Part shown: positions 35,432-49,800 of the stretch, in pieces
Numbering within the stretch: position 1 is the first letter of the stretch
How the letters are laid out: each line of letters starts with the position of its first letter
Assembly: GCF_019399895.1 (NCBI RefSeq)
Contig: NC_091868.1
Coordinates: 978,499-1,042,498, forward strand
Length of the DNA stretch: 64,000 nt
Source of the DNA: Cardiocondyla obscurior
Taxonomy: Eukaryota; Arthropoda; Insecta; Hymenoptera; Formicidae
Direction of reading: 5' to 3'
Position numbers and translations under genes: made by a program
The notes under the pieces: generated by a model
What the model was told of the DNA's origin: nothing
Seen by the model: only the letters and a program-made list of their open reading frames with translations
The model's database searches: none

Positions 35432-36328
35432 GATTAATATTTAATGACGTACACACACTTGCACATATAATTCAAATTGAGGCTACGGCTGCTAAACTGA
35501 TATTTTCCACGTAATCAATAATCAGAGACATAATTCTCTTGCCGTGCTTCTATTGTGTTGTAATAGAATTGTCTTTGATTATTGATCACGCAAAAAAAAA
35601 ATGTCGATTTATTTTACCGTACCCTGATGTACCAATATCTAAGAAATTTATTGATATGCATAAAGAAAGTCTACTATTTCGTATCATCTTATTCTATATT
35701 TTAAACGTGCCTAATAAAAATTTTTACTTGTATAAGAACTGTAAAAATTTTTGGTAAAATCTTTCGTTAATTTAAGAAACATATTTTGGAGCTACTCCGA
35801 TCAACTCCAGATAGTTTAGACCCACTTCGACTAAGCTCCGATTAAAATTAGATTCAACAGAATTAAAGATAAAATAACAGAAACTTTTTTTTTCCGTCTT
35901 GACTTGAATCATCCTCTAAATAAAAAAGATACAATTAACATTGCGTAAATTAGTTACATTTATTTAAAACGCAATATAAAATGGATAGAGACAAATGAAC
36001 AATGTGTAAATTAAAGTTTAAAATAGACAGATAAGATTCCACACAGAATGCTTTTAAAAACTTTATTTGTTTGCTATAGTCAGATGGAAGGGAGTGGGAT
36101 AGAGGGAAGAAAGGAGAAAGATATTTTATATAACATAAAGTTTTACGAAGGTAAAAATTTTTTTCAGGAACAGAAAAATCATAATCCATAATTACACTTT
36201 ATAAATTTATAAATGTTAAAAACTGTCTAAGGGAGAAAAAAAATTAACAACATATAACCCCGGATTTTTTTATCGTTATTAATGTGACTTAATCTTGTAT
36301 ATATACAAGTACAGTCACAAAATTAAGT

Positions 36329-39300
36329 TCATACAAATCCGAAGTTCTTTGATTTAATAGCGAGAAGTAATTTGTGGCGCAAGACATGACGGGAGCTGTA
36401 CAGTGGAACGTATAATCGGGAGATACATGTATTCGCGGTTGGTAGATGTGCATCATCCGCTGGTCGAATCGTCACTGTTGGCATCGGTTGAAAACCATCT
36501 TCGCTCGCTGGTAATGCGGGAGAGCCAGTCCAAAAATATACCTGCGACAAATATGGATGTAGGTATTAATTTAACAGACCTGCCAATTTACAAAGATTTA
36601 TATGTTTTGCAAAAAAAAAAAATATATAAAACGAGTAATCAGTAAGAACAGCTTACCAAATCTTGCCTTTCCACGTGCGACATTTTTTCAACAATTGACC
36701 ATAACCAGCGTTTAAATTTAACTAATCTCTCTGTCGATTCGCCAGATTCGTCATTAAATGACGTATACGATATTAAAACTGACACGTTGATGTCGCCAAC
36801 TCCGTTCAAAAGGAGTCGCAAATCTTCCGAGGTCAAGCCATCGAGCGCACCTTCGGGAAGGACATCAAAAACTCCTTCGCGCATAGAATGTAAAGCTTTC
36901 TCTTGCACTTTGATCATGCGAACTTCTGCGTATTTGCGTACATAATCGTATACGTTGCTCGCCGTTACTTCAACATCGCGACCATTAGGTATAAGCTCGA
37001 TCGAGCCTCCTCCTTCCTCGGAGCATAAGTCGATACTGAAATATAAAATATTGTTAGATATTTTAATTGTCGTACGTAAAACATTTGTAGAGAAAAAAAT
37101 GTAGAAATTCTTAAGTATCGATTTAATCACTTTGGTATTTTTTGTGTGAGAGTATTAAAATCACCGAAAAATGGAAAAAAAAAAAATGTTATATATTTAT
37201 TACCTGAATGTAAGATCCAACGCAGAAAATAAGCTGTTACTATCTTTCGTTTCAGCATCAATAACTAATTGTCGCAAGCTTTCGTAAATGACAGAATCAA
37301 AAAATGCAAGGTCGTGGAAACGTATAGGCCTTCCTAAGATATATTTAATTACGTGACGATTCAAAAATAGTGGACAAAGCTCATTTTGCAAGAGACATAA
37401 TCCTATAAGTCTGGAAACAAAATAAGCAAATTTTCGTTTATTTCTTACTAATAAAACTATAGATTAAAAACGAAATTACATTACGCAGATTATATTATTA
37501 TTACAACATTTCGAACTCACCTGCCTACGTTTCTAAATGCATTTATCCGTTCGTAACTACCTCTGCCCTGCCTCGGTGTATAAAAACCGCGTTTGCCAGG
37601 GGAATAGAAAAGCGGGGCATTGTCCTCCGTATCATCCAGAATACTGTTTTCCATTTTCTTTTTACTTGCTGCACATCGTTCAGTTAAGCTAAATACATCA
37701 AGATCCAACATTTCGCTGGTTAAATCTTGAGTGTGATTATGAATTAGTTCAAATGCTTCGTCCACTTTTTGTCTAAGAGCGTCTTCCGAAGCTAACAGCA
37801 TTAATAACTGAGCTGGTGATAATTCCAGCAACATACCAGTTATTTTTTCGGCCAACGTTGGTCGTAAAGCATGCACCTGCAATAAGCAAACGGTACATGT
37901 ACACACAATGTAAAAAAGAAAAAGATGGAAAAATAAAAAATAAATTTTTTTAATTTTACTTAGCAAAAGATCAAATTTAACTTCAAAATATTTTAATGAG
38001 TGTCTGTACCTTAGGGTATAATCTATCACCAAGTTGTTGCTGGTGCATAGTCAAATGATCGTTATTTGGGTGATTAACTGGTAAGGGATGAGTGCTAGAT
38101 GAGCTACCAGGTGTCGAACTATTACTTCCTTCAATCACGTTCGAAGGGTGAAAAGAACGAGCGTCAAAGGATAAAGCGCGTCGCGTTTCGCGACACTTTC
38201 CAGAAGAACGTGTATTCTGAAATCAAAGTAACATTAGAATCAAGAAATTTTACAATTAAGTAACAAATCTTGTACTGGCTTATTTCTGTGACATATACTT
38301 GTCTTCTAAAATCACGATCACGATCTCTGCTTTTCAGTTTTTGCAGAACGTTATATTGTGTATACTTTGATCCTACTTGCGCCGCCTCGAGATTCGGGAG
38401 TTTCTCATTTGCGAGCAATGCCTAAAAAAAATATATAAAAAATTAACAAATAAATAAATAGTACAATCTTCCTATGACTAAAATTGATTTAATAGTTATT
38501 TTTTATTTTGGATGTTACGTACTTCTGCAATCGCGGTGTAAAAACTGCGAGTAACGCCGGCTCCCTCGCCAGGTTCGTCTTTAAAAAAGACTTTAACACG
38601 ATTGACTGCCAAAGGTGGAGTATTCGAAGCTCTTCTATTATATATATTATACTGCGTATTTAACTCTTTCATCGTCTGCACGAGTAATTGTGTTCTATCT
38701 CGTTCCACCTGTTAAATAATTATTTAATACGCTTTAGTTTGCACTTAAAACTTGTAGGAAATGTATTTGCAAATGTTTAATGCATTAATCTTTTACCATT
38801 TTTCATAAATAAATCACTGTTTTTTATTTTAATTATTTGTTACTGTTTTTTATTTTATTATTTTATTTAAATTTTATTTTAAATTATATATTACCTTTAT
38901 GGTAATATCTTTTTGTTGCGAATTTCGAAGTTTTTCCATATCTCTGCGAAATTTAGCTTCCTTTACGGGAAATCCTCCTAATTCGGATACTACAGATCCA
39001 GCCTCTAAACCTACATCTTCCATAAAAACTCGTCCAAATAAATCTAATGATAATCGCCATCGTCCTAGCAAAATATTATGAGAGATATTCGTCCCGATTG
39101 ATGATACCGTTCTGGCAGATTCAACTGGACTCGTTTCAACAGTTTCGTGAGCAGATATTTCATGGCTTGTTACAGCTGGATCGACTTCTTCGGATACATT
39201 TTGGCTTTCGACAGTTGGAACAACTAGTATTTCCGGTGCGCCAACTTTACTTGTGTTTGATTCCTTTACAAAATGATAAATATTAATTATCGACATTTAA

Positions 39301-40824
39301 TATATGCTGAAAATAGTATCGTGAAAATTATAATCCGTATCGTGAAAATTATATTACCGACATAGTTCCAGCTCGAACTATAACGCTTCTATTATTTTTG
39401 CATACGTCTTTGCCTTTGGTGCTCGTTGTCGCATCACTTTGATTATTCGTAGATACTATAATTGGTGCTCTGTCAATTATTTGCTCCGCTACGAGAGACG
39501 AATGTCCTTCGTTAGCGTGATTCGACAACTTTAATTTTTCCTGGAATATAATGCCTGAATTAATAACTCTTTTTTTTTTTTTACAAATACAACTGTGTCG
39601 TTAATAAAATATTAGAACAGCGTAGAAATATACTTTAAAAGATTTATATTATAGTAAAAAATAGTAAAAATTATTACCGCGTATTTGATAGAACTTGAAC
39701 TTAAATCGCCAGGTGAAATGGAATTTCGTCTTGATTCCAAATTAGAATTTGAAAGTGGTCCTTGTACAATCTGACTAAATGTTGGAGTAGTCGAATTATT
39801 TTGACAGTCCATACCGCGTGCAGAGAGACCTAATTTCGTTGGTAAACCTTCTAAAGGGTTTTGACTAGATCCACCTGTATTAGAACAAGTTGGTTGTCTT
39901 GGAATACCAAATAAATCTTCACGTCTCGAGTGTGGCTGCAATAAATGTGGCTGATCAGCTAATGGCAAGGCTTCACTCATTACAGTATCGAACGGATCTA
40001 GCGGCGGGCAACCAAGGCATAAAGTGGAATCTGATCTTTGCAGAAAAGGATGCTTTCTCCCTTTCGGCGTTGAAGTACTCTGATTTCCAGTTCCGCATAT
40101 AGGTACTTGAAGTAAATCTGGATAATCTACAGAATCAGTTTCCATGGCAGTTGGCGTTGGCGAGTTATATTCTTCACCTTCATCATTATCGTTCTCATCC
40201 TACAAAGATAAAGTTCAATGTAATTACATTAATATTTTCTATAAATTTATTTATCGCTGAATTTGAATCCGGAAACGAAATTTTTACATCGTCTTTTTTT
40301 TTTTTTAGAAATCGAGACGTAGAAAATCAAAATTATTATTATAAATTAAAATAATTTTTCTCTTACTTTAAGTATCACGATTGTTTCCCAAAAAGATGAA
40401 ATATAGTTGTACAAAGCGATGAAATTTTTACCTGGTCATTCCAACTAGAATAACTGGTCGATTCTTTCTGAGTTTCTCCTCGCAAAGCGAGCGGTTCAGA
40501 TAAAGAGCGCATGTAGTACACAAGTGCATCAAACACGTAAGCGACGTGTCTTAAAGCGGAAACATCTAAAACTGGCAAACTATCTCTATGCTCGCTATTA
40601 TGAGCACGCATTAAAGATAGACAATACGATAAGAATTCACGTCTCGCTGAATGTGCGTCTCCACCTGAAACATATAATATTTTTTTTTTACATGTATAAA
40701 GAGTGTCCGCGATTAAATAAAGGTAATTTTGAAAGTTAAGTAGGTAATGTCTAGCGTAAGAAAGACAAGAAAGCTGCTGTAAGTGAGCGCGACAGGCGAC
40801 GGCGCCAGTCCATTATATACATAT

Positions 40825-40873
<49 letters not shown>

Positions 40874-43800
40874 AGGAAAATTTCGGTGTTAAGATTGTTC
40901 CTTGCAATTTAAAAATATAAATTAAGGTCTACTTAAATCGTCTAATAAAATGTAATTAGAATGCAAACCTTCACGTTCTCTCGTGTTTCTCGGAGGCTCG
41001 CCAACGCCTGCAAAACCAACAGTGAGTCGTGTCGAAGCTTGAGGAGTAGAGATGTTCGAGCTGGTGGCGATACCACTGCGAGGATTCCGACCTGCATTTC
41101 CTTGTAAAGTCAATGAAAGCGCAGCTGTGTTTAGCAAACCACTAAAATTACTGCCCGACAGAGACGGTGCGTTATTGAGAGGATGTTCGGGATGAGCAGG
41201 ATCCGCACTGCGCGTCAGAGACACGCCAAATCTCAGCTGTGCTTCTGTAGCGTCCATTACCGTAAGCAGCCAGTCCCAAGTGGGCTTCAAATGCGCTTCT
41301 AAGTATGACTGTGACAGAAAAAATAGTGCGTTTCGTTAACATTCATTTTGTAGTTTCATGTGCCGCTACGATGAAATTTTTAACGAATTACGTATATATA
41401 CCTGTAAATTTAAAGCGTCTTGAAAAGTAATTTCCATTAAACGTGGTAAAGCAGGCGCCAAGTTTTTATAGTCTTGCATCATAACCAATAAATCAGCGAT
41501 CTGTCGAATAACAATTCCGAAAGCTCGCGCCAAACAACTAACGGTAGTTCCCATAGTAATAGGTTCCTGTGCAGTCGCTACGGCCGACGTGGCAGTGGTG
41601 CGTCTCAGAGACGCCGGGTCTATAAATACTAGATTACTGCCACCCGTCACTCGTAATCCCGCTGTACGTGTATTTGATTCACGATTACGTATCGCCCACT
41701 GCATGTACACGGGTGCGAGATTATTTCGATGCAAATGACCAGAGGACCCACTGAAACGAGTAAGCAACGTTAGATTTAGCATGCTCCACTGTATCCGGAA
41801 TATCTGAAATATTTAAATTTACCTTCTGCGCTCCAATTGTTCGTCACCAATTTGAAATTCTTCGTTATCTTGCTCATCCGTTTCTCCCGCTTCGCTTTCG
41901 TCGTCTTCCTGTTGACTCGATTCTCCCGACTCGTCTTCGGGAAATAATAATATCGATCCCATTCCGCCGTCGGAACCTGCGGTTGCACCTGTCTGCACGC
42001 TACGTTGCGCCGATGCAGCGTCCTGATTGCTATGATTATCATCTGAATCGGATTCAGTTTCTGCTTCTGCCAAGAGGTCCAACTCCGTGTCTGATTCACC
42101 ATCTCCCGCTTGCTCTTCGCCTACACCTCCGACATTTGAGTCGACTTCACCGAGTGGTTGACCCGTGACAGTCCCGGAGACTCCAGATTCTTCATGTTCA
42201 CTTATATCACCGTCCATATCCATAGGAACTTCTACATTAAATAATTGTGCATTTTTATTACGATTAAAAATACAATATGTATCATCAATATCGGTAAAAT
42301 AAAAATTATATTTCACAAAAAGATTTGCGTTTAAATAACGTGTTTAACAGTTACTAAATTAAAATTAATACTATTTTAAGAAAAAAAAAAAATAAATAAA
42401 TATATTGTCACAAGAATTTAACTTTGTAATTTTTTTACATCTTTCCAATCCGTATAATTTATAATTTTATGTAAGCGTGACACCGTGTATTATCAACTTT
42501 AAAAAAACTCAAATTTAATGATCAATTTATACCTTCTCCACCTTCCGCTTCATCTACAGCAGAAACATCTCCTCTTGACATAGTTATATTATTTCCTTGC
42601 TGCGTTTGTAATGCTGCGTCCAGCGTTTGCGAATTGACACCACTGTGAGGTATTAAAGGCTCTATAGAAAATAGTTCCTCTGAACCATTAATCACTTCGA
42701 TGGCAGAACTTGTTAGCGTAAATGGCGCGGTTGGACGTGCAACACCCAGCCTGACTGGTGCGATTAATGAATCTGCAGTTTCGCATAATTCTTCTACTGC
42801 TAATTTAATCAGTGCTTGGAAAACTTTTCGACACTTCATTAGAGGCTGCGAAGCTTGATTTGTACTGAAAGTAAGAAAATGTTAATTTTTTAAAATTATT
42901 TTATATAAAGTATAAAATTTTACACGCACATGCTTATATTATAATTAATGAATAAATAATAAAATTAGTCATATACAATGAATATTAATAATTTACCTTC
43001 GTCTCTTTGTTGTATTTGGTGCCATTTCTATAGTGAAAATAACAAATATGCGTGCCACAGATCTCACAAACCGGCGTGCTACATTATTCGCTTCTTCTTG
43101 TCGACCAGGTATAGATTCGTCTTGTAATTCTCTAATCAGAGTAGTTAGCAATGTATCGAGCATCTGTAAATATTGAAAACATTTATTAACATGTAATTTG
43201 TATATTGAAATCTGCATAAAAAAAAAGAATATGAGTATTCTGCTCTATTATTCTATACGTATCACTCCACTTACTTCAGCGCTACATTTCACAAGCAAGG
43301 AATGAGTAAACTTGTCTAGTAATGCAGTTCCACTTTGCCGACATAATTGCCCTTGATCGCCAAACAATTGATCAACGCCATTTTCAGAAACGCCTGACAT
43401 AATCATACATTGAACAGCTGGCCAATCGTTCAATAATCTTTCAAGAGCTTTTCGACTGAACCGAGGAGGTTCCAAATCATGTTCCGGCATATCTGAATCA
43501 GCGCCTAAACCTATAAAATAAAAAACTATATACTTTTAGTTTCACAATTACGTCAATTACATGTAAATACGTATATATATAAAGATAGACTGCTCGTTAT
43601 GGAATAATTTTTCCAAATCGAGGTAAAAATTTCCAATTTCTACAAAATTACAATATGAAAAGATTGTAGAAAATATACCATCCGAAGTAGGTGCTTTACG
43701 ACTAGCCGAAGTTGATCGTTGTCGAGGTGCCGATCTAAACTGACGTTGTTCAACTAATTGCCTTCCAACCGTTTGTACTAGGAATAACAAGATACTCTCA

Positions 43801-46800
43801 CCTCTGAATAAAAAAATGTATGAATAATTTAATTATTTGAACCAAATATTCGCTATGTTACATATATAAATTTATATATTAAATATATAATTTACCGTGA
43901 ATTAATTTTTGTAGCGAGATCAGTGCTATTTACGAGGCGACATAGCAAGTCGTATCTTGCACCTTGATGACCAGCAATGAGAGCACGACATTTACACTTT
44001 TCCCAACAATCACAATAGGCTGTTGGTGAAGTTCTTTTGAGCTTACAATCATGTCCTCGGTGACAGACACGAGCGCATTCAGTGCAGCAACACAAAGATC
44101 CCGTTAAACCACACGTTCTGCATTCGAAAATATCCTTAAAAAGAAATAATTGAATTTAAGATTTTTTTTTTGTACATACAATATATCTTTTGTGTGTAAT
44201 CTTTTATATTTTTATTTTATTTCTATTTTATTTTATATTATTTTATTATATTTTATATATTCGTATATTCAATACTTGATTAATATGTTCGGCTCCAGTC
44301 CACGTAAAACTACACGTATCATTGCAACAAGTAACAAATAACGGAGATAGATCTAGACTGGCATCCGTTGGTAATATCATGGCTGATGTGTCTTTCGTAT
44401 CTTTGCCAACTCTTTGTATGGTATCTAGCAGAATAAGAGCTGCGTGATACGCACGAACCGATACAGCGAGCATAAGTGGTGTTTGTCCTTGAGCATCTCT
44501 TTATCATATGGAAAAAAGAAAAAATTGTTAGAGTTAATATAAAAATTATGTAATGTTAACATTAAAGGAGCTTAATGTCAAATAGTATTAATAGTATGTT
44601 TTTAATCCTTTGAGAATAATTAATAAAATTAATAATTATTTTTAATATGCTAATAAAATGTCTAAATTTTAATCGTACTTTGCTGTTAATAATTCTCTTA
44701 GATATGGCGTCAGAATATTATTTTCACACATGCATTTCAGTATGAGCAATGCATTATGTCGTCTTTCAACGGAATCTATGATATAGGTATTGTTGGATGT
44801 AGCCCCAACACCTGAAATAATAATATTATTAATCATAATTAAAATATCAAATATTTACGTGTAAAATCAAAATTCTTAACTTTGTATGTGGCAATCGCAT
44901 ACAAATGCCACTTACCGGACTTATTCATCATAGATATGCTAGCAGCACCTATGCTTAATAAACTATCCTCCTCTCCTGATGTATTGTCAAATGCTTCTGG
45001 CGGCCAACTTAATGTTGGAATTGGCTCTTCGATAGGCGCAGACGTTCCGTCTACCGCATTTGACACTAACTCACGTTCGATAACTTTAACAAAATAAATT
45101 AAATTAAGTATGTGATCGAATGTACTATAATATAATATATCCAAATTTATAATATTTTAATATTTTGCAATTAAAATATAATTTAAAAAAATTATTATAC
45201 CAATCTGTTACCTTGTTCAGTTTCCTTATTAGAAGTAGGTGAACACATGTTGACACAAGCGTGAAGAATATTGCGATTGCCATCACAACGTTCTTTCAAT
45301 ATCATTTGAATTTGTGAATTTGCATTTGAATATGTTAAATTATTCTCTACAACACGCAAAAACATGTTAAATATCGTACGTGTTTTGTCAAATTTATTAT
45401 AACATATAATTTATAAGAAATAAAATATTTGTTACACTTACTTAAATCCTGTTCCAAATTACAAAATACTTGTTTTACACTCTCATAATCGCATCGTAAT
45501 ATACGCGGCATAAGCAAAAGATTGTCAAATACTAGTGCAATAACAGCAACTTGATTTTTCAAATTAGTTGAATTGGAACAACTAAGAATAGGAATGGTTG
45601 CCGCGCCAATACAATTTACCGGAACCAAATCCAACCAGCTTGGGTCACGTATAGCGTCAGCACAATCTTTTGCGATTGGATAAATGGTATTATTACCGTC
45701 TCGTAAAATCATAGAACACTCGATATTCTAAAATAAAATAATACTTGTTTTTATACATGCATGTACATAAAATATAAAATACCGTTGTATTAATAAAATA
45801 TACCTCTCCTGCGCTCGTAAGATTAATATTTTGAGGTTGTAACCCCAAAAATGATGAAATATCAGATGGAATATAACAATCTTGAACATATCGTCCCGTG
45901 CTTAAATTATATACGACATAGCTTAATTTATTACCAGTTTTCAAAATAGCATGTATCCCTAAAAATAAATACATAAATGAATTTGTTATGAATTAATCAC
46001 AATAAAAATATATATTTCTCATCAATTAATTATGTGCTTTTATTTTGAGAATAAAAATCCATATTAAAATGCAAAAATTATCATACGTAAAAAATAGTTC
46101 TTTAAAAATACCTTGTCCGTCAGTAGATATAGTTAATAGACTATCATTTGAACTCTCCACTATATTGACCCTTCTAGGTGTTCTTTGAAAACAATCTGGA
46201 GCTCGTGGATTTAATGAAGATTTAATTACCTATAAATATGCGAATATAATTTTTTTTAAATTCATAATTATCTATTGTATACAATAAATATATAATTACA
46301 ATATTACCTGTAATTCATCTTTACGCAAAAGTCTACAATCTGCTAATAACTTCATTGGTTCTTCCGTAGTAAAGTCTTTAAAGTCTGATGTACTGAAATC
46401 CTTTTCTTTAATCTCTTTCTCTTTTTCTTTTGAATCCTTTGAAAAAAATTTGACCGCGACGTAGCAGCCGTCAACTTTTATAACTTTTCCTATCGATAAA
46501 AAAGTACAAAATGTAAATCTTATACAATAATTAATTCTCGGCATATTTTTTTTTATATAGGAATAATCATACCAATAGGTACAGTCTTAACATCTTCAAC
46601 GAAAACAACGTCTTTTAATTGCCAATCCTCTTCATCTTTTCTTTCAGATTCTCCTTCACAGCGAGGTGCCATACGTTTCTGTCGTTCTAAAATTATATGA
46701 TTTTGTAAAAATTTATATTGCTAAACGTATAAAGTTAAATATTGTGTAACTGTGACGTTTATCTTATAATTTTAATATATATCTTACTATGATTTGTCGT

Positions 46801-49800
46801 AATTCCAGTATCACTGCAAGTACTTGAAGCTGGAGACGGTGGAGGAGGCATATCAAGTCTGTCAGCTGTTTCCTTGTGATTCGATTTATTCACAATTCCT
46901 GTGTTTCCATTTCCATTAGATTCACGTTTATCAGTACTCGTATTAGACATATAAGTGCCAGCAGGCAATATTTTGAATCTACAAGTGGCATCCACATTCC
47001 ATGCTGCCGAAAGTAATTGCCCCACTTTCGGTATACCGTTAGCTATCGTAAATCCTAAAAAATAAATTAAATATTACAATCACTTAATAAGGATTACATA
47101 CATACACAATAATATGGTTAAATCGTTAAAAAAAATATTAAAAAAGTACAAAATGGCAATATCTTACCGATAGCTCCTGGCTGATAAACCGGGCTATTTT
47201 TCATACATACATGTGTCCCATAACTAATGTCACTTGACAATACTGTAGATGGTCTATGCTTACGTGATTTAGCTTTATATTTTTCCCATAATTTCTTGCG
47301 TTGTGCAAATGGTAAAACACCCCTTAAAAATAGAATAAAAAATGTTAGTTATGTACAAGATTTAGATAATTATATTGACAATTAAAACTCAGTTTCAACT
47401 GTATATTGTTTTGAGAAATTCTTAAAACGTACGAATTCTTATTTATTTAACACTGAATGAGCGTATTATAAGTAAATCTGCTATTGCACTAAGACTAAAA
47501 CATACATTATTAAAAAAGAAAAGTAAAATATCGGAAGCGTATCTATTTAAGAAAAAATTCAAAATAAAAAAATATATAAAGTTAAACAAAATCATACCAC
47601 CAATATAACGTTCCACTTTCAAGTCTTGCAACAGTGTATAAAGCACATGTATGAAGGGACACAATTTTATCCAACGTAAATTCAGTAAAAGCTTGAGCTG
47701 GATGTTCAAGGCGAGAAGCGACATGTCCCAAAAGTTCATCGAGCCAAGTCGCTACTCTTCCACTTTCCGTGCTAACGGAACATCGAATTGCTGTAGCAGA
47801 TATATTAACTATTTTTTCTGTCGTCAATGCCAAAGGAATAGTTTTTGGATGATGAACATTCGGATTCTATACAAATTAAAGAAAAAAAAAATATAATTAT
47901 ACATTACAAGTGTACTATAACTTTATATAATCACAATGCTACATTTGCATAAATACTTCTGTATTTTTAAACGGTTCTGATTCTGTCCATTTCCATTGGT
48001 ATAATTGTCCTGATACAGAAACAGCAATTAGTTCACTGTAAAGCGATGCTATTTGTACAAAGCGGGGTACTGGATCGCTACTGCGTTCATGCCACCATTC
48101 TAATTCTTCAGATATCCATAGTGGACTCTGCGAAGCCAATTCTTTTTTCTTGTTGTCTAAAATATAATTAAATTGTATTTTAAAACATAAAAATCTACAA
48201 TTTTATTTAATAAAAAAATATATACTTAAACTTTGTCTTAAGTTACCTGAATCTTTTTCCCACGAATCTTTAAGAGCAGTTTCCAGCCAACGTCGCGGTC
48301 CGTAATATTGACGATCTCTCCATCTACTAAAACTATCACGATCTCGCTCTCTTTCATGAGATGAACGTTCACTTTCTCTGTCATTACCTAAACGACGTGA
48401 AGAATTTCCGCGACTAAAAATAAAAAATTTCCTTAGAAAAGTTCCACATACATACACGCGTGTATACAGAATACCCAGTTTAAATAAATCAAATAAATCT
48501 CAAAAACTAAAATAAAATTAACGTTTCAATTTTAAACAGGGAAAAGATAATTTTAAATTTTAATTGAGGATAGGTATATTCTTCAAAATCATACGGCAGT
48601 AACTTCGCCTTTTTTTTGTTATAAAAAAAAAATTTTTCTACTACATATATTATTTTGTAAAAGTTATAAAAAATAAATTACTGTCTTATTCCAGTGTATC
48701 CAAATACATCTTCAGAAAACATAGAATCTGCGTCTATTATAACTGAATGCTCGTTACTGAAGCCACCATCTAATAAAGAGATAAGATCTTCTGGGACATA
48801 ACTGTCTGCTGCATCCTCTGCATCATCACCTTCTTCATCTTCTCGCGATAAAAGATTGTTTACTGCTAAATTTACATCTAGATTTGTACGCTACAATATT
48901 AAAATTTTTATTAAGTTACACATTCTTCATAAATTAATTTGTATATGCAGAGTGTTCCAAATTACCCATATATCTCGATTAAAAGCTAGGGATTCGATTT
49001 TGTAAAAAAATGTTAGCAAAAATTTTTTTTTACAGAATCCCACCCCTAGCTTTTTTAATGTACAAATAAAACACTCGGTATATATTTTATTTCTAATAAA
49101 ATTAATATTATACCTGTAACTCTCTGATAATAAGATTGCGACTTTTTCCTTGTAGTACAACTTGTGCCTGAGAAATTAGATCTTCTGGTACAAATGGTGC
49201 TGGCACAGAGGCAATAGGACGAGAACTGCTACCACTTCCTCCTCCCATAATAACTCCAGGTGGCCCTATACGTCCACCACTGTTACTTCCTCCACTGTTA
49301 CTACCTCCGCGTATTGCGGAACTATTACGCATAATCCTTGCGCGCGATCGTGACATTCCTGTTCTATTACCACTACTACTACTTCCATTTCCATTTGGTG
49401 CAGAATTAGAGCTTCCAACATGATTTTTATTTGTGCTACAGTAAGATAGACAATTTCTTATTATTAAATTGGCCTTTTCCATGCCTGTTCCTCTTCTTTT
49501 CTTTTTTTTCTTTCTTCTTTTTAATACTTACTTTCTATTCGGTTCATTTTTACTCAAATCCAATCTATCTGGTAATACTGTAAATGCAATTCTAGCTATT
49601 CTATTGTCATCCGTAAGAAGAGCAATATGGGTTGGTCCAACTACAATACGCTTTATAGAAGCTTTTAAAGAATTAAAAGCTGATGGTGTTACAAATCCAT
49701 ATCTATTAATTTTGTCTGCTATTTCCTTCAATCTAAAATACAAAATATAAAATGTAATACAAATATCTTTTTTTTAATAGCTAACTAAAGAATGACTAAA

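Larger units (their letters stand above)
34856..36328. other. Tail-to-tail interval of bun and hyd
   Basis: About 1.5 kb with both 3' untranslated regions. Apart from the CG tract, it is AT-rich with no gene. Minus-strand AATAAA hexamers at 36062-36067 and 35959-35964 are candidates for the end of hyd. Confidence 0.55.

Noticed and set aside
36403..36645. Plus-strand frame opposite the last hyd exon
   Set aside because: Shadow of the conserved HECT C terminus.
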